64,000 nt of DNA from Datnioides undecimradiatus (lineage: Eukaryota > Chordata > Actinopteri > Lobotiformes > Datnioididae), in the NCBI GenBank assembly GCA_008933995.1, contig WARS01000031.1, positions 5,805,979 to 5,869,978 on the forward strand, in the 5' to 3' direction. Both the position numbers and the translations under genes were made by a program. Shown piece after piece: positions 11,588 to 22,479 of this stretch. How positions within the stretch are numbered: the stretch's first letter is position 1; each line of letters begins with the position of its first letter. The notes below the pieces were generated by a model, which worked only from the letters and a program-made list of their open reading frames with translations, did no database searches and was not told the origin of the DNA.

Positions 11588-13048
11588 CTACTTCCCTGCA
11601 TTAGAGCGCCCCTCGATGGACAGTTTGACCTCCTGGGGGATGAACGACGGCCTTGTGTGGCCGGACGTGCTTATTTGAGGGCGTGGCCCTTCGTCTCCCT
11701 TCATATTGTATCTTTGGAGGCCAGGTGAGGACCAGCGCCTTTGAGAAGCACCTAGTGCAGCCTGCATTGCTCCCATCCCCGCCGCTGCAAAAGCAGAGCC
11801 CTCTGTGTGCAAGTGGTAACTGCTCTGGCTCCTTGGATGCTCTGCTGAGGTCCTACTTGGTCTGTTGGACGACTCAGTGTGCCCAACAACCCCACAATGT
11901 GTGGCTTCCTCCTTATCAACCCCATCTTTTTCGCCGTCCCTCTGTCTTTCTCTGTGGATGCGGTCTAGTCTGAAGTGAGACTGAGGCCTTGACTGCTGAG
12001 GGGCAGGAGGCCCCATGAGCTGGTGACCAGGCCCTGATGGAGCATTAGTTTTGCTCAAAGTCCTGGACAGGTTCTGCTGTTGTTGTTGTTGCTGTTGTGA
12101 ATGATGGTGCTGTGGCTGTTTCTGCTGCTGTGGCTGAAGCTGCTGCTGCTGCAGAGTGATGGACACACACACGTCTCCTACTTGCAGATGATGGCAGGTC
12201 AAGCCGTACAGCTGGGCTGTGCGTTCAGGGCTACAGGACGACCAGCCCTGACCAAACACAAAGAAGGGATGCTCCGGGGGCACATCGATGGTCACTTTGC
12301 TCTGCTGCTCCCCTACAGTGAAGTGAAGCGACACAAGGCCTGGCCTCTGCTGGCTGGCACGGATGTCCACCACCATGCTGGAGTCAATCTTGAGCCCCCC
12401 GCTTACCTCAGCACTCCGCACAAAGTCCTGAGTCTGCAGGTCCTCCACACGCTTCAATTCCCCAGTAGCCAGCTGGATAATGGCCCCCTTCATGAAGTGT
12501 GACGGGTTGCAGGAGGCCTGGGCAGGAGTGAGGCTTGAGGCTAAGGCCTGAGTCACATCTGCTGTAGGCTGGACAGGAGGCTGCTGGGGGAGCTGCTGCT
12601 GAGCTGTAGTCGAATCTGCCCTCTCAGGGAGGCACACCCTGGCAGAAGAATCCGAGGCTTTAAAGCTTGGGTTAGGCGAGGCCATGGTGGTGGAGGCATG
12701 GCTGGCTGAGGCATCGTTAGCCTGTCCTGGGTAGTGTTGCTGTGGTGGTTGGGGCTGATGCTGCAGGTGATACTCCAGGGGTATAAGAACTGGTTGTCCA
12801 TTGGCAAGCATGACAGCATGGCCCGGTTGTCCCGATTGCTGCTGGACGCCAGTCACTCTGGGGTCTCCATAATTTACAGGCTGCGCCATGTATGCAGTTC
12901 GACCAGATACAACACCTGTGCTCTCTCCATGGACATCTCTGGCTCTTTGTGCACCCTGAGAGAGGTTCAAGGGAGCAAAGGAGACCTCTTTACGTGCTCC
13001 AGTAGCACCTTGGCTGGAGGAAGTTAAACGACCAACCACCTGCTGCAC
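11588..13048 (-). CDS. atxn1l: atxn1l coding exon 2 (AXH domain, Gln/His tract, C-terminus)
   Basis: The acceptor TTTAACTTCCAG ends at 13049, the exon opens VQQVVGRL and stops with TAG at 11588-11590. It encodes residues 356-841. The AXH domain lies at about 12499-12150. The following CAG/CAA-mixed tract (about 12147-12070) encodes Gln and His with a few Pro and Lys. Antisense frames across this exon are shadows. Confidence 0.92.
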   Translation of the reverse strand: MQQVVGRLTSSSQGATGARKEVSFAPLNLSQGAQRARDVHGESTGVVSGRTAYMAQPVNYGDPRVTGVQQQSGQPGHAVMLANGQPVLIPLEYHLQHQPQPPQQHYPGQANDASASHASTTMASPNPSFKASDSSARVCLPERADSTTAQQQLPQQPPVQPTADVTQALASSLTPAQASCNPSHFMKGAIIQLATGELKRVEDLQTQDFVRSAEVSGGLKIDSSMVVDIRASQQRPGLVSLHFTVGEQQSKVTIDVPPEHPFFVFGQGWSSCSPERTAQLYGLTCHHLQVGDVCVSITLQQQQLQPQQQKQPQHHHSQQQQQQQQNLSRTLSKTNAPSGPGHQLMGPPAPQQSRPQSHFRLDRIHRERQRDGEKDGVDKEEATHCGVVGHTESSNRPSRTSAEHPRSQSSYHLHTEGSAFAAAGMGAMQAALGASQRRWSSPGLQRYNMKGDEGPRPQISTSGHTRPSFIPQEVKLSIEGRSNAGK

Positions 13049-13374
13049 CTGGAAGTTAAAGATCAAGGAAATGAAGCGCTGGTCAGACTAACTTTTCTTT
13101 ATGGAGATACACAAAGAACAAGTCAAAACTGGCCTGATGTGTTTCCCAAAAGAAATCCAAACACTTGCAGTCACTGACACTTGATTTACAGAATGTATGT
13201 GTAAAATATCTGTGGGTCTCAGTGGATACAGAGGATAACTACATTTAACCATCTCATCAGTCAAGCCCTAAACTGAGTCTGTTACACCACTATTTCTGGC
13301 CAAATATTTGTATGCAACAGGATATACACAATAATTTTAAAAGATGTTTTGACACCAGCAAAGGAAGACACAAG

Positions 13375-13413
<39 letters not shown>

Positions 13414-15181
13414 CAGTTTCCTTCCTACGGTAGCGAGAGTGTGAAGTTGCTTGCGATGGTTTTTATTAGTAATTGTTAGCACATCTCCTTATTTGATTCA
13501 ATATTCAATTTATTTATAAGTAAAAACTATTTTACTTATAAATAAACCTTCTTTCCTTGCACAGTATCCCAAAAGAAGCCCACTGAGGGTTTAACTGCAG
13601 CATGTCCATGAATATACAAATGGCCTAGCTTTGGCACAAAGTGTCAGTTGTCTAGCTGTGAGTGATTGCTACAGACCCACAGTACACAATGACAGAAGGA
13701 AGTAGAGTCTAAAATTAACACGTGTAATTAGGTCTTAGAAATACAGAGGTAAGAAAATGGTTAGGTAAGAGCACTTTGAACACTATGAATTCATTCACAT
13801 GCACATCAACAGCAGACTGCTTTGAGTAATCATGTAAAGCCTGGAGGTCAGATTACTCTAACACTCAACTGCAATCTTTGGTTGCTTTCAGGGTCCTTTC
13901 ATTCACATGTGCAGCTTACAACAAAAAAAGATCAGGGTATAAATAAACAAATAATTTGGTTTCCTTATCAATCTTAAATTTAATGTTTAATTTAATGTTA
14001 ATCCCTATTACATTTACGATGTAAAATGGTTTTGTGTTTTTTTATGGATTGTAACAGTTTACTGCTAAAAGATGACAATGCTCAGTTTAACACAGAAGGC
14101 CTTTAGTGAGTCTCACCTCCAGATCGCTGTCTGGAGTGCTGCGCTGGCCAGGTGAGCTCCTCTCTTCCAGCCTTCGGTTCTGGAGGCCTCTGTCTTGGCT
14201 GGGCTCCTGTGCTGCAGAGCTGGACGCTACTTGCAGTAGACGTGCATTTCTAGGAATGTAGGTTGAGTCTACTACAACCTCCCTGGTTCCCTGCTCCTTT
14301 TCTCCTCCATTCATCTCTGGTTCATTCTCCTGCTGGGCACTGTGGGGGTCCCTGGTGGCAGTGGCAGCCCTGGCCCCCTGAGCATGATAGAAGACTGACA
14401 TCCCTCGAGAGCTAACCTCTGTTGCAGGCAGGACTCCCACAGTACCAAGGTGCTGCTGGGCAGCTTGCTCTGAAGGCAACATCAGTGGGACACCACTGGA
14501 TGCTGCAACTTTGGCAAAGGTATGTGCAGCCACCTGGGCCTGGGGAGGTGGAGAAACAACGCCTTCCTGTATGACAGATGGATAGGGGACAAGGTGGGAC
14601 ACAGCATGGGGCTGAGGAATGGTGCCTGAGGGAGAGATTAATGATCCCGGGACAAAGCCAGGGGGTAGAGCGTAAGGTACAGCTGCATAGGGGGAACTAA
14701 CAAACTGAAGAGAGGAATGAGGGATCTGGGCATAACCGAGAGGAGGATAGGGGAGGCCTGGATGCTGCAGGAGAGGTGAGTGTACAGTGTAGGCTGGAGA
14801 GATGTGGCTTAACACTGGGTGAAGACTGGTAGGCGAGTAGGTAACAGATGGAAGAGCCACTTTGTAGAGCATACTGTACTGGTCAACGGGCACCGCTGGT
14901 ATGCCATCTGAGTTATCCACTCCATAATGAAGCCCTGGCTGAGCTCGCAGCCACTCTGCAGATGGGGCCCCTCCCTGAGTGTCACTGTTGGCTGCAGAGT
15001 TCTGGGTGGAAACAACCTCATCTTCTCCAATACCACCACCAGCATTACTGCCACCTCCGCTGCCACCACCTCCCCCTGCAGCTCCACTCCCCGTCCCTCC
15101 AGCTCCACTGCTGTTATTGACTGGAAGGTCTCTCTTCTTTGGAGGCAGGCACTCCTGATTGCGCTCCTGAGCTGGTTTCAT
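11588..15181 (-). CDS. atxn1l: Ataxin-1-like protein (BOAT), AXH domain, two coding exons
   Basis: Coding segments are join(15181-14117, 13048-11588) on the - strand: 1065 + 1461 nt, 841 residues, phase-0 intron (donor GTGAGA, acceptor TTCCAG). The start MKPAQERNQECLPPKKRDLP matches the ATXN1L N-terminus. An in-frame ATG seven codons upstream (15202) was not chosen because homology begins at MKPAQE. The order is: Gly-rich run (about residues 24-50); conserved DQYSMLYKVALP and proline-rich LQHPGLPYPPLGYAQ blocks; TPDSDLEV at the splice junction; AXH domain at about residues 538-654 (SHFMKGAIIQLATGELKRVE...); Gln/His tract 655-680; and the conserved C-terminus IPQEVKLSIEGRSNAGK. The human protein is about 690 residues, so this one is longer, mainly in low-complexity parts. 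ATXN1L acts in the nucleus with ataxin-1 and the repressor Capicua, stabilising CIC and repressing its targets; the AXH domain mediates dimerisation and partner binding. It could only be confused with ATXN1, but both ends match ATXN1L better. Confidence 0.95.
13381..13409. repeat. (AG)n microsatellite
   Basis: Fourteen to fifteen uninterrupted AG dinucleotides within the atxn1l coding intron. Confidence 0.95.
13509..13546. repeat. perfect 17-bp inverted repeat with 4-nt loop
   Basis: TTTATTTATAAGTAAAA (13509-13525), loop ACTA, then its exact reverse complement (13530-13546). It could form a cruciform in DNA or a hairpin in the atxn1l pre-mRNA, with AATAAA present in both strand senses. Confidence 0.95.
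14117..15181 (-). CDS. atxn1l: atxn1l coding exon 1 (N-terminal half)
   Basis: Encodes residues 1-355, from the ATG at 15179-15181 to the donor GAG|GTGAGA at 14117/14116. It contains the N-terminal KKRDLP motif, a Gly/Ser-rich stretch, and the Tyr/Pro-rich region shared with vertebrate ATXN1L. Reading through the donor would add only nine residues before a stop at 14087. Confidence 0.92.
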
Positions 15182-15303
15182 TGCAATCCTCTGATCGAGC
15201 AAATAGCTTTACTGTACTGCACAGGAACTGAAACTTGCAAGGCAGTCAGCCTGCACAGGAACCAGTTCTGAAATCACCTGGCTGACCTCATCTGCCACTT
15301 CAC
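15182..15303 (-). other. atxn1l: atxn1l 5'UTR part of coding exon 1
   Basis: Sequence between the ATG and an acceptor-like TTTATTTGCAG ending at 15304. It implies at least one upstream non-coding exon. The acceptor call is by pattern only. Confidence 0.5.
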
Positions 15304-17315
15304 CTGCAAATAAAAAAACAAAACAAAAACAAAACCCCACAAAAACATAAATGATCTATTAGAACAGTTGAACTCTTTCTCTGGTTACATGAAGTCACTT
15401 TACATCAGTGCTAATATACATGTCAAATGTGACGAAAGCAATAAAATGACTTAATTTTTAGTTTCAGGTTTGCGAAAGAATTATCTCTGGTTATTGACAG
15501 ATTGTGTTATGTTATGCTGAACCACAGATGGAAAGCATTAATGGTGCTGTTACACTCATCTGTCACCACAGAGAAGAAAAATGTCAGAGTACAGTGTTAC
15601 AGAGTTTATTTGTAGCTGCAAAAACAAACCATTAGACTGGCCCAATACAAACTTTACCTGCCCAAAATATAAAGGTGGGTGCAGCAAAAACCACTCATTC
15701 AGTTCAGTTAGTGCTTGTGTTCTTTTACTGAACATAACTGAATTCTGAACTGTTATTTAGTTGTTGTTATTTAGTTAACATTTGAATAATTGCTCACACA
15801 TTCTTGGTGCTGAGTTTGTGAAATCCTCTGACTAAATGCACTGGCACCATTTTATAACAGCTGTCTATAAAATTGTCAAACTAAAAATACTTCCTTCATG
15901 AGAATATGTGATTCATTGCTGCTTTGTTCATTTTTAGTACGAAATGAGTACACAGATTAAAAATCAATTATTGTGGAAAACAATTTTGCAATTGACTCAA
16001 TATTGCAGAATTTTGTGCTAAGTTACTGTATTGCAACAAAGAGCAAAGCACCAATAATCATCCCATTGTCTCTTTCTATTTATATATGTCTGACCAACTG
16101 TGTAATGTTTACACACATGTTCTGATAAGTGAAACAATCCAAAAACCACGTTTTTGGCTGTACCCTTCAATCAAATGGAAATTTTCTCTATGTCTCGAGT
16201 ATACATCACTAATTTAAAAATTCCTCCACATATATTTATAGTATATTTGGAAACTGTAAAACTAGGACTTAACATTAAGTTAAGTGGTGGGTGGTGAGCA
16301 TGACTTTAAATGACTCACCCACCAGCTGAGCAATAGGGTTCAAACACCATTGTTTTTTTAACATGCCTCATATGCCCACCAACATTTGAATAAGAAAAAT
16401 TCACCATGGCAACAAGCCTTAAAATTACACCCAAGAAATTAGTTGGAACAAGTAAAATAAAAGCATCATGTTGAATCCACACACCAAACATCAACCAAGA
16501 AATATAATTTCTAACTACTGACATCCTCAAGATTATGTTTTAGTTTTGCTGAACAGTAAATAATTTTTTAGAATCCATCAAAAACAGCACAGTACATATT
16601 TTATGAATACAGAAAGTCCTGTTGGGTTTTTTTCACTAAAAAGAGGCAAATTCCTGTCCGATTCAATAGAGGTGAACAAACATGAGGTAAGTCTGAGCTA
16701 ACACGAACCAAAGTTCTTGGGCGTGTTCGAAGACGCAGGTTTTAACTTATTTATCACCATTTAACTCAGAGCAGCTCTTCCTTTTCTTTATCAGCCAAAA
16801 ATCCAGACTCGAGTGTGTTCCTGGTTTCATTCAGACCAGTTTCTTCCTGAAACAACTCTCTACACAGCACTACATGAGAAAAACAATGCTTTAAAACTGC
16901 ACTTAAAAGTCAGGTTTCCCCCACTTGCCGCCACACTTCACTTCAGAGTAACTATGTTTACCGTTAGCTAGAGGCTGACTTGGCTAAAGTTAGCTAGCAA
17001 CTTGGAGTTATCAGTTTCCCGTTATCACAGGAAAGTGACGGTATGACACTTCATACATTAAAACCAAAAGTAGACGTCGAGTCCAAACGGTAGTTAATTA
17101 TAAATAAGGCCATGCAGTTTTCCGCATATTTTTATCTCTGAGCACTAGCCCCAGTGGTTTCAGCGAGTTAGCTAAATGGCTAGTACAGCTACAGCTAGCT
17201 AGTTGCATGAACTGACTCCAGTTCTGTTCGACTCACGTCTGCTCAACAACTAACATGCCAACGCACCCAGTTCATATAAAAGATGTCTCTGCTGTGTGTC
17301 GTTGTGTTGACCTAC
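15304..17315 (-). other. atxn1l: presumed atxn1l 5'UTR intron
   Basis: AT-rich non-coding sequence between the acceptor at 15304 and the donor-like AAG|GTAGGT at 17316/17315. Several TTAGCTAG-type short motifs occur at 16960-17205. No coding exon was recognised. A further small non-coding exon could be hidden here. Confidence 0.45.
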
Positions 17316-17430
17316 CTTCAAATGTCATCGCGAACAGGCTTTTCTTTATAAAAAAAAAGTTGATATGCAGAGGGACAATTGAAGAAATCAAGGCTAAGGA
17401 GTCGAGCCCATTTCGAAGGCCAGCAGAGGC
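17316..17430 (-). other. atxn1l: presumed atxn1l first non-coding exon (5' limit approximate)
   Basis: It ends in TTGAAG|GTAGGT, a good donor on the - strand, and lies just downstream of a CCAAT/CRE cluster. The transcription start is inferred, not observed. Confidence 0.4.
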
Positions 17431-17600
17431 GCTCACCAATGACGTCACTCAGTTTATTCAATTTCCTGTTTTTTCATGCAGAAATGCCCAGCACGTACAC
17501 CAAGGATCATGTCAGCAACCCACGGTCACGCACCTTGTTCTTCATCTTCTGTGAAGTTCTGTGGTCACGCTTCATCTTTTCATAAAGTTTTGTCCTAACT
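17431..17600 (-). promoter_or_regulatory. atxn1l: probable atxn1l promoter (CCAAT box overlapping a full CRE)
   Basis: CCAAT (17436-17440) shares its last base with a palindromic TGACGTCA (17440-17447), about 124 bp upstream of the donor of the presumed first exon. This is a typical CREB/ATF plus NF-Y arrangement. An imperfect duplication beginning GGTCACGC (17524 and 17562) lies just beyond. Confidence 0.5.
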
Positions 17601-20600
17601 ACAGTTATGTGTGACTGTGACATTTAAACAGAAATCTACAGATCACGTGTTTTATTTCTGCAGAAAGATAGTAAAAAAAAAATGCAGATTTTAATCAGTT
17701 TGCACAAAATGCAACAGTAGTCTAAGAAGACAGAACCAAGAAATAAAGTTTGTAAAAATGCATTAAATGTACATTTTCACATTTTATGCAGCAGGGGGAG
17801 CTGGAGGTATATGTACTAAATGGAGTTCATTCTATGATGGCGATTTTATCATGTTGCATGTCTGTCTCTCTGTGGCCCTCTTCAAAAACAGGCCATTTCT
17901 AAAACCCTCCGGCAGTTATTACAGTAACTGGAATTGAATTTTATCTAATTTAGATGTGACCCAGCATACTATGTGTGTAGCCTCCTCGTCTATAACCATT
18001 TAGTTGTTTTGACATCATTTGCTATTTGACACAGGAAATATGCTGTCTTTTTATGTCCGTGACTACGGACATGATAAATCACTTTTGTCACACAAAACCA
18101 TGGCTGTATTAGGTTGTTAGGGAGCACACAGTGAACCACTTCTTGATTAAATAAAAATGTGAACTGATCAAAATGCATCAAATAGTAACATAAAGTGAAA
18201 TTATTTTTCAATTTTGGGCAATTTTTGAGTAGCCTAATGCTGAAAGAACATAAACTGCCAAAAACAATTGACCATATGTTAAAAAATTGTGATGTTAACT
18301 TAAATGAAAATATCTTGAAAATGGTCAGCTTCATGCCTCTGGGTGCACTAATGAAGAATATCAATAGGCTTGTTCACAGCATTAGGTTTTACACGTCTCA
18401 GCAGCACAAGCACAGGTGTAGTTAAAGACATTAATAATATCTGGATCCTGTGCAGGTTTTTCAGTTTCCTGTTGTTGTGCATGGCTCGCCCCTAGCATGT
18501 TTTATTGTGACACTACTGGAATATCACTACTGTAGATGTTATTTGTCACAATGTTGTTTTCCCTACTATGGTCTGTCAAAATATCTGCTGTAAAAATGTC
18601 ATCAGCAAGACAAAGCTATCTATCATTAACTCTTCGACTAAACTTAGATTTGGTAACATTAACATCCTACAACAAAGCTTTATTGTAAATGTAAAGTTCT
18701 TATACAAGAATGAGGAACTAAATATCATAATTTCCCTCTTAACCAGTGTTAAACACTATATCACATGGTCTACACTGGCTATCCAATGGCCTTAAAGCAA
18801 ACCAAATTACACTGTGTTTGTTGTCCCACAGTATCATGTGCATTAAAGTGGGCAACGGTTCACTTGGCCTCTTTAAGGGCAATGGAAATACTTAAATTAC
18901 TTACAAACTAAGACAAAATATACTCTACGTACACAACTATGCACTAGCACACATTTGTCACATTGTTCTTTGCTGGTTTATACTATAGGATTTCTTATCC
19001 TACAAAAACTGATCTGCATTTGTTTGTGTCAGCATTAGACTTTCATGTTGCACATATGGAAAGTCTGAGTCTGATCTGTAACTCAAAAAGCTGTAGATCT
19101 ACTCTTGTATATCACATACTGAATAAATACAGAATGAGGTCTGTAACATCAGTTTTAAAGCCCACCTGAGTTCTTCGGTATCTGGACATAGGTTCTAGGT
19201 AAATTTGTGTTGTGTGTGTTTGGAGATGATGAATGCAAATATCCATGTTTGAGCATATTTTCTATATTGGCATATTTATAGTGTATAAAAATGAGCAAAT
19301 TGTTTAATTAGGATCTTATTCATGTTTTGCTTCTAAGATTGTAAGATCAATTTTGCATTGTGATTTTTGTTGTTAATCACTAGGTGTCATGTGGTAAATA
19401 ACTTCTTTTTACAGAAGCATATACAAAAGGTAAGTCTTAAGTGGTTCTGCCGAAGAGATCAACCGCAAACCTTGTGCACGATTCATTCATTGAACCATCT
19501 GAGAGAATTTCTCCTGTTTTTACTTCTCATGGCCTTTGTGTCTTTCTATCCGTCATTTGTTCTGAGGGATCTTAATGTGTTTAACACTTCACTACTTTTT
19601 TAAATTGGGATCTTTCTTGAAAAGGCCCAGAGAAACTCTAATACTAATGTTTAGCATTAATTGTGATCATCACTTGGTGCAAGGAGTCTTTGTGGATATG
19701 AACACAGCAGGTAGGTTGAAAACTCTTCCCTTGGCCAGAACAACTTGCTACCCATCTCCTCTAATTGTCAAAGATTTGTGTAAGAGGCTTTTTGGTGTTT
19801 GTTATATGGCTTATGTTGTCTGAGGTTAAAAGACAAAATGAGTGGATTCTTTTCCAAGGACAGATTTGCTTTCATCAGTGAAACCCAGTGAAAATAAAAC
19901 CCAGAGAGCACATTCACTTAAAAATAATATAATGATTGGTTACTGGTACACAATTGAGCCTTATTTTCTGGTAGGAAACAACAGCTTCAGTGCAGTACCT
20001 CTGAATGTAACTAGAATTACAGAACTGATAAATCATCAGCTTTAGAAAACTAAAATAAGACAATAGATTCAGAATATAGTTACAAAAATGGTAAGTTTTC
20101 CCAAAAAGGCACGGGGGGGTGGGGGGGGGTGTACAGTAGCAATTGCATCCCTCTTGGAGAACATTTGCATAACTGAATAAATACATCTACTGCTAATCAA
20201 TATCAAACTGTGCTACAGTGGAAGCACAATTATCATGCAATTACAGCAGAGTGCAACACTGTGAATTAGTGGAAAAAAACCCACAACATATAAATATCTC
20301 TCCAGAAAATATAAAGACTAAATCAAGAATAAAAGTTATTTAGTACCATTAATCAAAAATATTAATTGGAAGATTTCAAGCATATACAGTTTTTATAATA
20401 TTTGCCAAAATTATATTCAAATAACCACCTTAAAACAAACTATCCTATATATTGAATAAAATGTGCAATTAATAGCATTTGGGAGAGCAGGTTCTGCACT
20501 CACACTATACACATCTACATCAAAAAACACCTGAACTAGTTATTGCCAAAGAATCACGAGTTTATCTGTTGGTAACTGGTCAATCTAGCATCTAAGGATT

Positions 20601-22479
20601 GATGCGCCTGTATAATAGGACAGTTATTGAGCCGGACCAGTGGTCTTATTGTTAAAATGACAAAGGGCTTTTATGATAGATGCTTAACTGTTATTTTAAG
20701 ACATTATAATGTTACACAGTGTGAGTTTCTAGCCAGTTTTAAAAAGGCACTGGTTAACTGATCCATTTCTCCTTATGTGCATCAAACCAGTCCCTAGTTT
20801 AGTGGGTAGTCAACTTCTGAGGCAGACTAATGTCAAAATCTTTTAAGTTGGTTTGTTTTCTACCACACCGTTTCTCTACACAGAGAATTTTCTGGACAAT
20901 AACAAATGTAAGTATTCGTGTAGCTACGTACAGCATGTTTAACAGTGTATACAGTTTACTTCTTTGTCCCTCTGATCCTTTTCCCTCTGTAGAAAACAAA
21001 ACAGTGAACATTGAAATGTTATAATTACACAAATGGTGTATTCATAACACTTGCTATCAAGATTACTTTACTGATTACTTTCCTTTCTCATGTGCTGGCT
21101 TGAAACTGTGTCACTGTTCATTGACCCATCACTGTTGAGTTCAATGGATCAGAAACTTCGAAGTCTGAAATTTAATTCACTACGTACTAAAGTAGAGACT
21201 GGTTTGAGTCAAAGCCCTTGTCTGTCCCTTTGCTTTCAAATATTTATGTATTCACCTACTGATAATCAGAGTAGTTCCTCCTCAGTGCCTTACCAGAAGG
21301 CCTCTAGAAAAGTTTAATAAACCCCCCCTTCAAAAGAAAAGAGGAAATATCTACCACAGATTGAAGTCCTTACAGCTCCACTTCCCCCTCACCTGCTGCA
21401 GGATACAGAAAATAAAGGGCGTTTTTCTCTGCTTCAAAAATAGAGTAAATCTACGAAGTAAAACCCTGAAATCACACTATTTGCCACTTACAGTGAAACC
21501 CCAACACAACCATTAAAATCTGGGCACTCAGAGCAAATAGCATTACATTTGTGCAAAAACAAAAAACCCCAACAAAAAAAAAACCAAAGAAAGAAAAAGT
21601 TAAGAAGGAAGAAAAAAAAAACAAAACGGCCTGTTACATTCAACCAGGCCAGATCCTCTTTACTGCATAGTATAAGTATGTCTTAGCAGTGTTATTTTCT
21701 GTTCCTCTTTCTAAAATAAAAATAGGTAAAATATTATACTATCTTCAATTACATTTCCAAGAAGGTACAGACATACTGAGTACTTGGAGATCAGTGTTCA
21801 GTAAAATGCACCATTGACGCTGCAATAAAACCTGGTATTTTCTAGTTTCAAGCAGTCCCATTTGGATTAAAATGCTGAATTCCATTACAGTGGGGGTGTC
21901 TTACGGACCAATGAGAATTCAAAGAAGGGACAATTAACCTGACATTCCTACACACATAGGTGAATAGCAAAAATGTATTTAATTGCAGTGAATCACAGGG
22001 AGCTCTGAACCTCATCTTGACTCAACATTAAAGTCTCCAAAAGCAGCTTCTGCGTGGGTCATACAGTACGCTCAGCAAAAAGATCTGTTAGCTTAGCTAA
22101 ATCTTGAGAAAGACATCTTGAAAAATACATCTGTTATAAAAATGCCTAATGATCTTTCACAGTCAAGAGAGCTCACAGTAACGACTCACTGGCCAATAAG
22201 GAGGCTGTGCTTCAGTGTGCTTCATCTGAACTCCTCAACTGCAGTGGACGATAACGATTCAAGCCTGTAGATGATGCTTCACTTTAGAAATTACCTCAGA
22301 TTTCAATGCAGCTTCAATGGTGCAAACTAGCTTATAAATAATTAAAAATCAGAAGTCCAGAGTTACATTTTTCTATTTCTCATTTTCCTTCTTGGTATTT
22401 AAGAAAGAGGCAATAGAAAATAAGATGATTAATTGTTACGTGAGCCCGTACTGAGCTCAGAAAAGTGAGCCCCACAGTC
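17601..22479. other. mtmr10 3'UTR plus intergenic DNA
   Basis: AT-rich sequence between the atxn1l promoter and the mtmr10 stop. Part of the right side must be mtmr10 3'UTR. The nearest variant hexamers in its sense are ATTAAA at about 21978-21983 and 21313-21318, and the nearest AATAAA is at 18679-18684, so the end is unresolved. It contains a G-run at 20113-20129. Short frames at 17990-18364 and 18568-19169 show no recognisable domain. Confidence 0.45.
20113..20129 (+). repeat. G-tract (G7-T-G9), potential G-quadruplex
   Basis: Two long G runs separated by a single T on the + strand, enough for several four-run quadruplex registers. In the mtmr10 sense it is a C-tract. Confidence 0.7.

Larger units (their letters stand above)
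13049..14116 (-). other. atxn1l: atxn1l coding intron
   Basis: A 1068-nt GT-AG intron interrupting the reading frame between TPDSDLE and VQQVVG. It contains an (AG)n run at 13381-13409 and a perfect 17-bp hairpin at 13509-13546 whose arms contain AATAAA on both strands. Confidence 0.85.

Noticed and set aside
12101-12502. + strand frame beginning with a hydrophobic Leu/Trp-rich stretch, resembling a signal peptide plus an Ig-like segment
   Set aside because: It is exactly antisense to the Gln tract and AXH domain of atxn1l; poly-CTG reads as Leu on this strand.
17990-18364. - strand 124-codon frame between atxn1l and mtmr10
   Set aside because: AT-rich composition, no domain or homology recognised, and no good splice or promoter context.
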